Below are positions 1-5,249 of a stretch of 5,249 bases of DNA, piece after piece. The stretch is taken from the NCBI GenBank assembly GCA_018381425.1, contig JAGZRY010000129.1:1-5249 (forward strand), read 5' to 3'. Numbering within the stretch: position 1 is the stretch's first letter; each line of letters begins with the position of its first letter. Made by a program: the position numbers and the translations under genes. The notes beneath the pieces were generated by a model that saw nothing but the letters and a program-made list of their open reading frames with translations, ran no database searches and had not been told where the DNA came from. This DNA is from Haemophilus parainfluenzae (GTDB lineage Bacteria > Pseudomonadota > Gammaproteobacteria > Enterobacterales > Pasteurellaceae).

Positions 1-438
1 TATGGTGAACAGCGTTATAACACTCGTAAACATTTGAATGGCAATAACTATCTTTGGTCGAATACGTTATCTTATTTTCCTAAGAGTGGTCAATTTTGGT
101 TCGTAGGCGCTGATTATAATCGTGAAAATACTCGAGATAAGGACAATGCTTATCAACGTAAGAATCTTCGTTTAGGTTGGGGGCAAGAGTGGGGCTGGGG
201 TATTTCAACTCGAGTTTCTCTTGCGTATGCGCGTAGAACTTACAAAAGTGCTGATTTATTTAATATTCGTCAAAAAAATAATGAATACCAATCGGCTGTA
301 ACATTATGGCATCGAGATCTTTACTTCTGGGGAATCACGCCTAAAATTACGTGGTCTTATCAACGAGTTTCAAGTAATCACCCATTTTATAGCTACGACA
401 AAAATCGTATTTTTCTTGAAATGGGTAAAACATTCTAA
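1..438 (+). CDS. C-terminal part of a Slam-like (DUF560) outer-membrane beta-barrel protein, 5' end outside window
   Basis: The reading frame is open from base 1 and ends at TAA 436-438, giving 145 residues of a larger protein. A TTG at 34 is in frame, but coding sequence continues upstream of it, so it is not the real start. The visible part is rich in Tyr, Trp, Arg and Asn. It shows alternating polar and aromatic stretches separated by short turns, as in transmembrane beta-strands, and ends in a terminal Phe (GKTF), the usual last residue of barrel proteins inserted by the Bam complex. The closing segment, with I-x-P-K-I near residue 115, SSN near 126 and Y-x-Y-D-K-N-R-I-F-L-E near 131-141, resembles the end of Slam proteins, which help move surface lipoproteins or secreted heme/iron-binding proteins across the outer membrane. 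The N-terminal TPR-like part is not visible. It could be another 14- to 16-strand barrel; the Slam call is from recalled family resemblance. It ends 12 nt before yhdT. Confidence 0.62.
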   Translation, partial: YGEQRYNTRKHLNGNNYLWSNTLSYFPKSGQFWFVGADYNRENTRDKDNAYQRKNLRLGWGQEWGWGISTRVSLAYARRTYKSADLFNIRQKNNEYQSAVTLWHRDLYFWGITPKITWSYQRVSSNHPFYSYDKNRIFLEMGKTF

Positions 439-450
439 CAGGAGCTAATA

Positions 451-705
451 ATGGATTTATCACAACGATATAAACAAGCCGCCAAAGAGGCGAGCTGGGC
501 ATTAGGGGGAGCCATTCTTTATGTGATTGGATGGTGTGTTTGTGCTTATTTACCCAAAAACTCGCCTGGGCCGATAGGTTTTCCTTTGTGGTTTGAATTA
601 TCCTGCATTTATTTACCTATTTTGTTTGTAGTTATTGGGTATTGGATTGTCAAAATTGTCTTTTTAGATATCCCGCTAGATGTTGAGTCAAAGGAGAATA
701 AATAA
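451..705 (+). CDS. yhdT: YhdT family small inner-membrane protein (DUF997)
   Basis: An 84-residue protein, close in size to E. coli YhdT (about 80 residues). It has a short amphipathic N-terminus (about 1-15) and two hydrophobic segments at about 16-34 and 48-72. A loop between them carries G-P-x-G-F-P-L-W-F-E-x-S-C, which is the recognisable core of the family. The tail after residue 73 is charged. The start is fixed by AGGAG at 440-444, six nt before ATG 451. The gene sits directly before panF and shares one base with it (TAATG), so the two are probably translationally coupled. The function of YhdT is not known. Its constant pairing with panF suggests a role linked to pantothenate uptake or membrane assembly of PanF, which is only an inference. 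In E. coli yhdT follows accBC; here a barrel protein gene comes first. Confidence 0.87.
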   Translation: MDLSQRYKQAAKEASWALGGAILYVIGWCVCAYLPKNSPGPIGFPLWFELSCIYLPILFVVIGYWIVKIVFLDIPLDVESKENK

Positions 706-2129
706 TGAATTTAGGTATTATTCTCCCATTAGCTATCTATTTAGTCTTCATCTTTGGCGCGGCATTATTTGCTTATGTAAAACGCAGTAAAGGTGATTTC
801 CTTACGGAATATTATGTAGGAAATCGCTCAATGACGGGCTTTGTCCTTGCGATGACAACGGCTTCCACTTATGCCAGTGCCAGTTCTTTTGTTGGTGGAC
901 CAGGGGCTGCCTATAAATACGGGCTGGGTTGGGTATTACTCGCCATGATCCAAGTGCCGGCTGTGTGGTTAGCCTTAGGTGCATTGGGCAAAAAGTTTGC
1001 ATTACTTTCTCGCGAAACCAATGCACTCACCATCAATGATCTATTTCTCTATCGTTATAAAAATAAATATCTCGTTTGGATTTCCAGTCTAGCATTGTTG
1101 CTTGCCTTCTTTGCTGCCATGGTTGTGCAATTTATTGGTGGGGCGAGATTGCTCGAAACTACGATAGGGATTCCTTATACTCACGCCTTGCTTATTTTTG
1201 CCTTAACGGTTGGCATTTATACGTTTATTGGTGGTTTCCGAGCGGTCGTGTTAACCGATACAATTCAAGGTACGGTAATGATTTTGGGCACAATCGTGCT
1301 ATTAGTGGGCGTGATTTACCATCTCGGTGGCGTAGAAAGTGCGGTCAATAAATTAACTGAAATTGATCCGAGTTTAGTAAGTCCTTACGGCCCGAATGAG
1401 ATGCTAGATTTTCAATTTATGGCATCGTTTTGGATCCTAGTCTGTTTCGGTGTGGTTGGTTTACCTCATACAGCTGTGCGTTGCATGGCTTTCAAAGACA
1501 GCAAAGCCTTACATCGAGGTATGCTCATTGGTACGATTGTCCTTTCAGTCATTATGTTAGGGATGCATTTGGCGGGTGCTTTAGGACGTGCCGTTGTGCC
1601 AGATTTAACGGTGTCAGATAAAGTCATTCCAACCTTAATGTTAGAAGTGCTCCCACCTATTGTTGCAGGGATTTTCTTAGCCGCACCGATGTCAGCGATT
1701 ATGTCCACAGTCGATGCGCAACTCATTCAATCATCCTCAATTTTTGTGAAAGACTTATATCTAGCAAGCAAACCTGAAGCCGCGAAGAATGAAAAACGAA
1801 TTAGCCGTATTTCATCAGTCATCACACTAATTTTATCGGCGTTGTTAATTCTTGCTGCACTGAATCCACCGGATATGATTATTTGGTTGAATCTATTTGC
1901 TTTCGGGGGATTAGAAGCGGCATTCCTTTGGGTGATTGTATTAGGTATTTATTGGGATAAAGCAAATGCAGCAGGGGCAATAAGCTCAATGGTGGTGGGA
2001 TTGAGTAGTTATGTGCTACTGACTCAATTTGGTATCAAACTATTTGGTTTTAATGCGATTGTACCTGCACTTGTATTTGGCTTGATTGCTTTCATCTTGG
2101 GTAACCAATTCGGCACAAAAAAACAGTAA
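705..2129 (+). CDS. panF: Sodium/pantothenate symporter PanF
   Basis: A 474-residue polytopic membrane protein of the sodium:solute symporter (SSS) family, about the length of E. coli PanF (roughly 483). It imports pantothenate, the coenzyme A precursor, across the inner membrane using the Na+ gradient. Family marks seen: Y-x-V-G-N-R-S-M at 37-43; a small-residue helix T-A-S-T-Y-A-S-A-S-S-F-V-G-G at 52-65, matching the Na+-binding TM1 region; and the SSS signature G-G-F-R-A-V-V-L-T-D-x-x-Q at 176-188. About a dozen hydrophobic segments follow one another, with a charged loop near 355-370. The start is set by AAGGAG at 691-696, eight nt before ATG 705, which overlaps the yhdT stop by one base. 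A perfect uptake 9-mer lies inside the gene at 1337-1345. Substrate is assigned from family resemblance and neighbourhood (yhdT, prmA); other SSS substrates are unlikely. Confidence 0.94.
   Translation: MNLGIILPLAIYLVFIFGAALFAYVKRSKGDFLTEYYVGNRSMTGFVLAMTTASTYASASSFVGGPGAAYKYGLGWVLLAMIQVPAVWLALGALGKKFALLSRETNALTINDLFLYRYKNKYLVWISSLALLLAFFAAMVVQFIGGARLLETTIGIPYTHALLIFALTVGIYTFIGGFRAVVLTDTIQGTVMILGTIVLLVGVIYHLGGVESAVNKLTEIDPSLVSPYGPNEMLDFQFMASFWILVCFGVVGLPHTAVRCMAFKDSKALHRGMLIGTIVLSVIMLGMHLAGALGRAVVPDLTVSDKVIPTLMLEVLPPIVAGIFLAAPMSAIMSTVDAQLIQSSSIFVKDLYLASKPEAAKNEKRISRISSVITLILSALLILAALNPPDMIIWLNLFAFGGLEAAFLWVIVLGIYWDKANAAGAISSMVVGLSSYVLLTQFGIKLFGFNAIVPALVFGLIAFILGNQFGTKKQ
1337..1345 (+). repeat. 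DNA uptake sequence (Hin-type USS), perfect core, in panF
   Basis: AAGTGCGGT, followed by CAATAAATTAA, which fits the AT-rich flank of the extended Haemophilus uptake motif. It is read within panF as S-A-V (part of E-S-A-V), one of the tripeptides often seen where this 9-mer falls in coding DNA. It biases natural transformation towards related DNA. Confidence 0.9.
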
Positions 2130-2135
2130 AAATGG

Positions 2136-2144
2136 ACCGCACTT
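2136..2144 (-). repeat. DNA uptake sequence (Hin-type USS), perfect core, intergenic
   Basis: ACCGCACTT on the + strand, that is AAGTGCGGT on the - strand. Read on the - strand it continues CC-ATTTTT-ACTG-TTTTTT, an excellent match to the extended motif with its two T-rich segments. It fills most of the 16-nt gap between the panF stop and the transporter start, where a ribosome binding site would normally lie. Confidence 0.92.
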
Positions 2145-2145
2145 T

Positions 2146-3021
2146 ATGGTTTATCAAATTCTAGCATTGTTTATTTGGAGTAGTGCCTTTGTTGCCGCTA
2201 AATACACCTTTACAATGATGGACACCATTTTGATGATCCAAGCCCGTTTATTAATGGCGGCAATTATTGTGATGCCACTCTTTTTTCGTCGTTGGAAAGG
2301 CGTGTCTAAACCGATGCGAAAACAGCTTTGGTGGCTAGGTTTTTTCAATTATACCGCGACCTTTTTGCTGCAATTTATAGGTTTAAAATATACAAGTGCG
2401 GCGAGCGCAACAACCATGATTGGATTAGAGCCATTATGTGTGATTTTTATAGGGCATTTTTTCTTTCAAGATCGTGCGAAATGGTATCATTGGGTGTGTG
2501 GGTTTTTTGCCTTTTTAGGCGTGGTCATTTTAATTCTAGGTGGGCAGGGCAATGAAGGCTCAAGTGAAATTAGCTTATTGGGATGCTCCTTAGTGGTGGC
2601 GGCAAGTATAGTGTTTGCTTGTTGCTTACGTTGGACGAAAAAAGTGGTAGCAACGGTTTCAGCACAAGCCTATACATCAATTTCGATTGTGTTAGCAAGC
2701 ATCACCATGCTGCCATTTACTTTATTGATGACTGAAAACTGGGATATCCATTTTAACTGGCTTGGTTCCTTCGGTTTGATTTATCTCGGTGTAGCATGTA
2801 GTTGGTTTGCCTTTTGGTTGTGGAATAAAGGCTTAAATTCGGTGGATGCAAAAATCTCGGGAATTTTGACCGCACTTGAGCCGATTTTTGGTGTCTTTTT
2901 GGCAGTATTATTACTCAACGAAGAGGTTTCACTTGTTTCAGCGCTTGGGATTATCATTATTGTGGTTTCAGCCCTAGGCGTAAGTTTATTACCCAGATGG
3001 TTACATAAAGAAATTAATTAA
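2146..3021 (+). CDS. EamA/DMT-family transporter (10-TM drug/metabolite transporter), substrate unknown
   Basis: A 291-residue membrane protein made of two related EamA halves (about 1-133 and 143-285), with around ten hydrophobic helices. The duplication is visible: M-I-G-L-E-P followed by G-H-F-F-F at 91-107 in the first half corresponds to L-T-A-L-E-P followed by L-L-L-N-E-E at 241-260 in the second. The N-terminal helix with W-S-S-A-F-V-A-A-K is typical of the family. I chose ATG 2146. An in-frame ATG at 2086 would overlap panF by 44 nt and add a polar stretch before the first helix. The ribosome site is poor: only GGA at 2134-2136, nine nt upstream, so reinitiation after panF is likely. 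The gap to panF is 16 nt and to prmA 12 nt. DMT proteins export or import amino acids, sugars, nucleosides or other metabolites; nothing in the sequence fixes the substrate. Confidence 0.9.
   Translation: MVYQILALFIWSSAFVAAKYTFTMMDTILMIQARLLMAAIIVMPLFFRRWKGVSKPMRKQLWWLGFFNYTATFLLQFIGLKYTSAASATTMIGLEPLCVIFIGHFFFQDRAKWYHWVCGFFAFLGVVILILGGQGNEGSSEISLLGCSLVVAASIVFACCLRWTKKVVATVSAQAYTSISIVLASITMLPFTLLMTENWDIHFNWLGSFGLIYLGVACSWFAFWLWNKGLNSVDAKISGILTALEPIFGVFLAVLLLNEEVSLVSALGIIIIVVSALGVSLLPRWLHKEIN
2869..2877 (-). repeat. DNA uptake sequence (Hin-type USS), perfect core, in DMT transporter gene
   Basis: ACCGCACTT on the + strand, read as T-A-L (residues 242-244) in the second EamA half. On the - strand it is followed by CAAAATT, fitting the AT-rich flank. 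Confidence 0.9.
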
Positions 3022-3033
3022 AAGGAAAAGAAG

Positions 3034-3921
3034 ATGGCGTGGATTCAAATTCGCTTAAATAGTACAAATGAAAAAGCTGAGAAAATTAGCGATTTTTTAG
3101 AAGAAATCGGCTCAGTTTCGGTCACATTTATGGATAGCCAAGATACACCGATTTTTGAACCACTTCCAGGCGAAACACGTTTGTGGGGAAATACGGATGT
3201 GATTGCATTATTTGATGCAGAAACCGATATGAATGAAATTGTGAGTCTGCTTAAACAAGCACATCATTTAGATGAAAACACCGCTTACAAAATTGAGCAA
3301 ATCGAGGATAAAGATTGGGAACGTGAATGGATGGATAACTTCCACCCAATGCAATTTGGCAAACGTTTATGGATTTGCCCAAGCTGGCGTGAAGTGCCAG
3401 ATCAAAATGCAGTTAATGTGATGCTTGATCCTGGTTTAGCTTTTGGGACAGGTACACACCCAACAACTGCACTTTGTTTAGAGTGGTTAGATGGTTTAGA
3501 TTTAACAGGCAAAACAGTGATCGATTTTGGCTGTGGCTCTGGAATTCTTGCCATTGCTGCTCTTAAATTAGGGGCAAAAAATGCAATCGGTATTGATATC
3601 GATCCACAAGCAATTCTCGCCAGTCGAAATAATGCAGAACAAAATGGGGTGGCGGATCGCCTTCAACTTTTCTTATCCGATGATAAACCTGCAGATTTAA
3701 AAGCGGATGTCGTTGTGGCGAATATTCTTGCAGGTCCATTAAAAGAACTTTACCCGATTATCTCCCAATTAGTGAAAGAGGGTGGTGATCTTGGATTATC
3801 GGGCATTTTAGAAACTCAAGCACAATCGGTATGCGATGCTTATACACAATCCTTTGATTTAGATCTTGTGGCGGTGAAAGAGGAATGGTGTCGTATTACA
3901 GGTAAATTAAAATCGGCTTAA
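3034..3921 (+). CDS. prmA: Ribosomal protein L11 methyltransferase PrmA
   Basis: A 295-residue cytosolic enzyme (E. coli PrmA is about 293) that trimethylates several amino groups of ribosomal protein L11 using S-adenosylmethionine. The N-terminal substrate-recognition domain is at about 1-95 (begins M-A-W-I-Q-I-R-L), followed by the linker with [13 protein letters not shown] at 94-106. The Rossmann methyltransferase domain occupies about 125-295. Clear motifs are [15 protein letters not shown] at 131-145 (the PrmA signature), SAM motif [10 protein letters not shown] at 162-170, the acidic strand end G-I-D-I-D at 186-190, and V-V-A-N-I-L-A at 227-233. No expected residue appears missing. The start has a good ribosome site, AAAGGA at 3021-3026, seven nt before ATG. 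It follows the DMT gene by 12 nt and is probably the last gene of this operon. Confidence 0.97.
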   Translation: MAWIQIRLNSTNEKAEKISDFLEEIGSVSVTFMDSQDTPIFEPLPGETRLWGNTDVIALFDAETDMNEIVSLLKQAHHLDENTAYKIEQIEDKDWEREWMDNFHPMQFGKRLWICPSWREVPDQNAVNVMLDPGLAFGTGTHPTTALCLEWLDGLDLTGKTVIDFGCGSGILAIAALKLGAKNAIGIDIDPQAILASRNNAEQNGVADRLQLFLSDDKPADLKADVVVANILAGPLKELYPIISQLVKEGGDLGLSGILETQAQSVCDAYTQSFDLDLVAVKEEWCRITGKLKSA

Positions 3922-3944
3922 TTTCTTTTTGTCAATTAAAAAAA

Positions 3945-3959
3945 GTGCATTTTTTGAAC
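3945..3959. promoter_or_regulatory. Candidate Fis binding site upstream of dusB-fis
   Basis: The 15-mer GTGCATTTTTTGAAC fits the degenerate Fis consensus GNNYRNNWNNYRNNC at every fixed position: G1, C4-A5, T8, T11-G12 and C15. Its centre is a run of A/T bases, and a seven-A tract lies just to the left (3938-3944); both are favoured in strong Fis sites. It lies about 50 bp upstream of the inferred transcription start of dusB-fis, so it could mediate Fis autoregulation as in E. coli. I scanned the rest of the intergenic region and found no second full match. In AT-rich DNA such matches also occur by chance, so this is a candidate only. Confidence 0.45.
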
Positions 3960-3969
3960 AAATTTCCCT

Positions 3970-3997
3970 TTGCAAAAAAAAGAAAAATGCGTAATAT
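3970..3997 (+). promoter_or_regulatory. Probable dusB-fis promoter
   Basis: A -35-like TTGCAA (3970-3975, four of six consensus bases) is followed after 16 nt by TAATAT (3992-3997). The spacer is mostly adenines. Downstream of the -10 comes AGCACCCC (3998-4005), a GC-rich discriminator that stands out in this AT-rich region, and a likely start near C4004. In E. coli the fis promoter also lies ahead of dusB, has a GC-rich discriminator and is repressed by ppGpp, so similar growth-rate control is inferred here. TTTGCA at 3969-3974 is an equally good -35 with 17-nt spacing. Confidence 0.55.
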
Positions 3998-4007
3998 AGC
4001 ACCCCTT

Positions 4008-4030
4008 GTCGGTGACTGCAGTTGCCTGAC
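4008..4030 (+). promoter_or_regulatory. Leader stem-loop in the dusB-fis 5' UTR
   Basis: Bases 4008-4016 (GTCGGTGAC) pair with 4021-4030 (GTTGCCTGAC) around a TGCA loop. This gives nine base pairs, two of them G-U, with one bulged T at 4027. With transcription starting near 4004 the hairpin would sit at the extreme 5' end of the mRNA, a position that can protect a transcript from 5'-end-dependent decay. No U-run follows, so it is not an intrinsic terminator. It stops 25 nt before the ribosome binding site and should not block it. Confidence 0.42.
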
Positions 4031-4055
4031 TTGCTAGAGATTAGGACTTGTAATT

Positions 4056-4060
4056 GGGGA
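4056..4060 (+). promoter_or_regulatory. Ribosome binding site of dusB
   Basis: GGGGA lies nine nt before ATG 4070. It supports this start, which also gives the conserved M-R-I-G N-terminus of DusB. Confidence 0.6.
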
Positions 4061-4069
4061 TAACATAAA

Positions 4070-5050
4070 ATGCGAATTGGTTCTTATGAATTAAAAAATC
4101 GTATTTTATTGGCACCCATGGCAGGTATCACGGATCAACCTTTTCGACGTTTATGTGCCCATTACGGTGCGGGATTAACGTTTTCAGAGATGATGTCCAC
4201 CAATCCTCAAGTTTGGCATACAGAGAAATCGAAACTTCGTTTAGCACATAGTGAAGAGCTAGGATTAAATGCGGTGCAAATCGCAGGTTCTGATCCTTTA
4301 GAAATGGCCCAAGCTGCAGCAATTAATGTAGCCTATGGCGCTGAAATTATCGACATCAATATGGGCTGTCCCGCAAAGAAAGTAAATCGAAAGCTAGCGG
4401 GCTCTGCACTTCTTCAATTTCCCGATTTAGTGGAGAAAATTTTAAAAGAAGTCGTGAATGCCGTTGATGTACCAGTGACGTTAAAAATTCGTACAGGTTG
4501 GGATAAAGCAAATCGAAACTGTGTGCAAATCGGAAAAATTGCAGAACAATCTGGTATTCAAGCTTTAACCATTCATGGGCGGACGAAAGAATGCTTATTT
4601 GAAGGCGAAGCGGAATACGACAATATTCGAGCAGTCAAACAATCAATTTCAATTCCAGTCATTGCGAATGGTGATATTGATTCTGCCTCGAAAGCGAAAA
4701 AGGTACTTGAGTACACAGGTGCCGATGCAATAATGATCGGTCGTGCCGCACTAGGCAATCCATGGCTTTTTCAAGCCGTCGAGGCCTTAGTGGAACATGA
4801 TTCGATAATTCAAACTCCAAGTTTGTGTGAAAAGTGCGGTCATATTTTGCGTCATATTCAGGAACTTCATCAGTTCTATGGTGAGCAAAAAGGCTATCGA
4901 ATAGCCCGTAAGCACGTAGCTTGGTATTTACAGGGAATTCAACCCGATTCCGTTTTTAGACAGACTTTTAACGCAATTAATGAACCGAAAGAGCAGTTAA
5001 TTGTGTTGGAAGATTTTTTAAATTCAATTTTGGATAAAGAAAAATGTTAG
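4070..5050 (+). CDS. dusB: tRNA-dihydrouridine synthase B
   Basis: A 326-residue FMN enzyme (E. coli DusB is about 321) that uses NADPH to reduce a uridine to dihydrouridine in tRNA; in E. coli DusB acts at position 17 of the D-loop. The TIM-barrel domain is at about 1-240 and the small helical tRNA-binding domain at about 245-326. Motifs: A-P-M-A-G-I-T-D at 15-22 (FMN phosphate end), [10 protein letters not shown] at 96-105 with the catalytic acid Cys100, L-K-I-R-T-G-W at 138-144 with FMN-contacting Lys139, I-H-G-R-T at 168-172, N-G-D at 200-202 and I-G-R at 223-225. The N-terminus M-R-I-G-x-Y-x-L-K-N and [11 protein letters not shown] mark the DusB subgroup rather than DusA or DusC. It starts the unit with fis and overlaps it by 7 nt. 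An uptake 9-mer at 4832-4840 encodes K-C-G (residues 255-257). Confidence 0.97.
   Translation: MRIGSYELKNRILLAPMAGITDQPFRRLCAHYGAGLTFSEMMSTNPQVWHTEKSKLRLAHSEELGLNAVQIAGSDPLEMAQAAAINVAYGAEIIDINMGCPAKKVNRKLAGSALLQFPDLVEKILKEVVNAVDVPVTLKIRTGWDKANRNCVQIGKIAEQSGIQALTIHGRTKECLFEGEAEYDNIRAVKQSISIPVIANGDIDSASKAKKVLEYTGADAIMIGRAALGNPWLFQAVEALVEHDSIIQTPSLCEKCGHILRHIQELHQFYGEQKGYRIARKHVAWYLQGIQPDSVFRQTFNAINEPKEQLIVLEDFLNSILDKEKC
4832..4840 (+). repeat. DNA uptake sequence (Hin-type USS), perfect core, in dusB
   Basis: AAGTGCGGT followed by CATATTTT, in dusB near the start of the helical C-terminal domain, where it is read as K-C-G. Confidence 0.9.
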
Positions 5051-5249
5051 AACAACAACGTAGTCCGTCTGAAGCGTTAACCGTTTCAGTTTTAAACTCT
5101 CAATCACAAGTAACAAACAAACCATTACGTGATTCAGTAAAACAAGCTTTACGCAATTACTTATCACAATTAGATGGTCAAGATGTGAATGATCTTTACG
5201 AATTAGTATTAGCGGAAGTTGAACACCCGATGTTAGATATGATTATGCA
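5044..5249 (+). CDS. fis: Nucleoid-associated DNA-binding protein Fis, 3' end outside window
   Basis: The first 68 codons plus two bases of codon 69 are present; the full family protein is about 98-99 residues. The start ATG 5044 gives M-L-E-Q-Q-R, then the flexible beta-hairpin arm [12 protein letters not shown] (12-23), then [11 protein letters not shown] at 27-37 and [17 protein letters not shown] at 44-60, nearly identical to E. coli Fis. These are the dimerisation helices; the helix-turn-helix that contacts DNA lies beyond the edge. Fis bends DNA, shapes the chromosome in fast growth and activates rRNA promoters. The start lies inside dusB: fis ATG is at 5044-5046 and the dusB TAG at 5048-5050, a 7-nt overlap with only an AAAGAAAA stretch as ribosome site, so translational coupling to dusB is likely. 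Confidence 0.96.
   Translation, partial: MLEQQRSPSEALTVSVLNSQSQVTNKPLRDSVKQALRNYLSQLDGQDVNDLYELVLAEVEHPMLDMIM

Noticed and set aside
34..36. TTG as a possible start for the left-edge gene
   Set aside because: The frame is open back to base 1 with matching composition and there is no ribosome site before it; the protein end is a barrel C-terminus, so the gene begins outside the window.
802..1726. Antisense open frames opposite panF (802-1026 and 1466-1726)
   Set aside because: They have Cys/Pro/His/Ser-rich, non-protein-like composition and lie fully inside a well-conserved gene, so they are coding shadows.
2086..2145. Upstream in-frame ATG extending the DMT transporter by 20 residues
   Set aside because: It would overlap the conserved end of panF by 44 nt and put a polar Ser/Lys/Asn-rich stretch before the normal first helix; M-V-Y-Q at 2146 gives a typical EamA N-terminus.
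2132..2164. Short 10-residue open frame starting at ATG 2132
   Set aside because: It lies in another frame over the uptake sequence and the transporter start, has no clear ribosome site and no recognisable peptide; mentioned only as a possible decoy start.
3943..3951. AAGTGCATT as an uptake sequence
   Set aside because: Two of nine core bases differ, including the GG that matters in the motif; at best a decayed copy.
3936..3957. A-tract/T-tract inverted repeat after prmA as an intrinsic terminator
   Set aside because: The possible stem (about eight pairs) is A-T only apart from one G-T wobble, around a GTGC-containing loop. It is too weak to call a terminator, and the same bases are better explained as a Fis site with an A-tract.
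3974..3987. Poly-A run in the dusB-fis promoter spacer as a phase-variation tract
   Set aside because: Eight As, a G and five As are short for slippage-driven switching and ordinary in such AT-rich DNA; a housekeeping promoter is an unlikely target.
4128..4758. Antisense open frames opposite dusB (4128-4322 and 4573-4758)
   Set aside because: No ribosome sites, no family resemblance, and complete overlap with conserved dusB motifs.

Overview
This window looks like chromosome from a Haemophilus-like member of the Pasteurellaceae. Three things support that. The DNA is AT-rich. The gene order yhdT-panF-(transporter)-prmA-dusB-fis is a Pasteurellaceae variant of the enteric yhdT-panF-prmA-dusB-fis block. 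Four perfect copies of the Hin-type DNA uptake 9-mer AAGTGCGGT (or its complement) lie in 5.2 kb, and no Apl-type ACAAGCGGT copy was seen. The exact species cannot be fixed from this sequence alone.

All genes lie on the + strand. The left edge (1-438) holds the last 145 codons of a beta-barrel outer-membrane protein that resembles the C-terminus of Slam-type surface lipoprotein translocators (DUF560). It is followed, with very short gaps or overlaps, by yhdT (451-705, small membrane protein), panF (705-2129, sodium/pantothenate symporter), an EamA/DMT-family transporter (2146-3021) and prmA (3034-3921, ribosomal protein L11 methyltransferase). This spacing suggests one transcription unit that may begin left of the window.

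A 148-bp intergenic region (3922-4069) separates this run from the second unit, dusB-fis. dusB encodes tRNA-dihydrouridine synthase B. The nucleoid protein gene fis overlaps the dusB stop and is cut by the right edge after 68 codons. The intergenic region appears to hold the dusB-fis control region: a perfect match to the degenerate Fis consensus, a -35/-10 pair, a GC-rich discriminator, a leader hairpin and a ribosome binding site. In enteric bacteria fis is also transcribed from upstream of dusB, is repressed by Fis and is under stringent control, so the layout suggests the same logic here.

The genes are mostly housekeeping: coenzyme A precursor uptake, ribosomal protein and tRNA modification, and growth-rate-linked chromatin control. 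The unusual elements are the Slam-like gene ahead of yhdT, the DMT transporter set between panF and prmA, and the 7-nt dusB/fis overlap. I found no mobile element, CRISPR array, tRNA or rRNA, and no evidence of a wholly new system.
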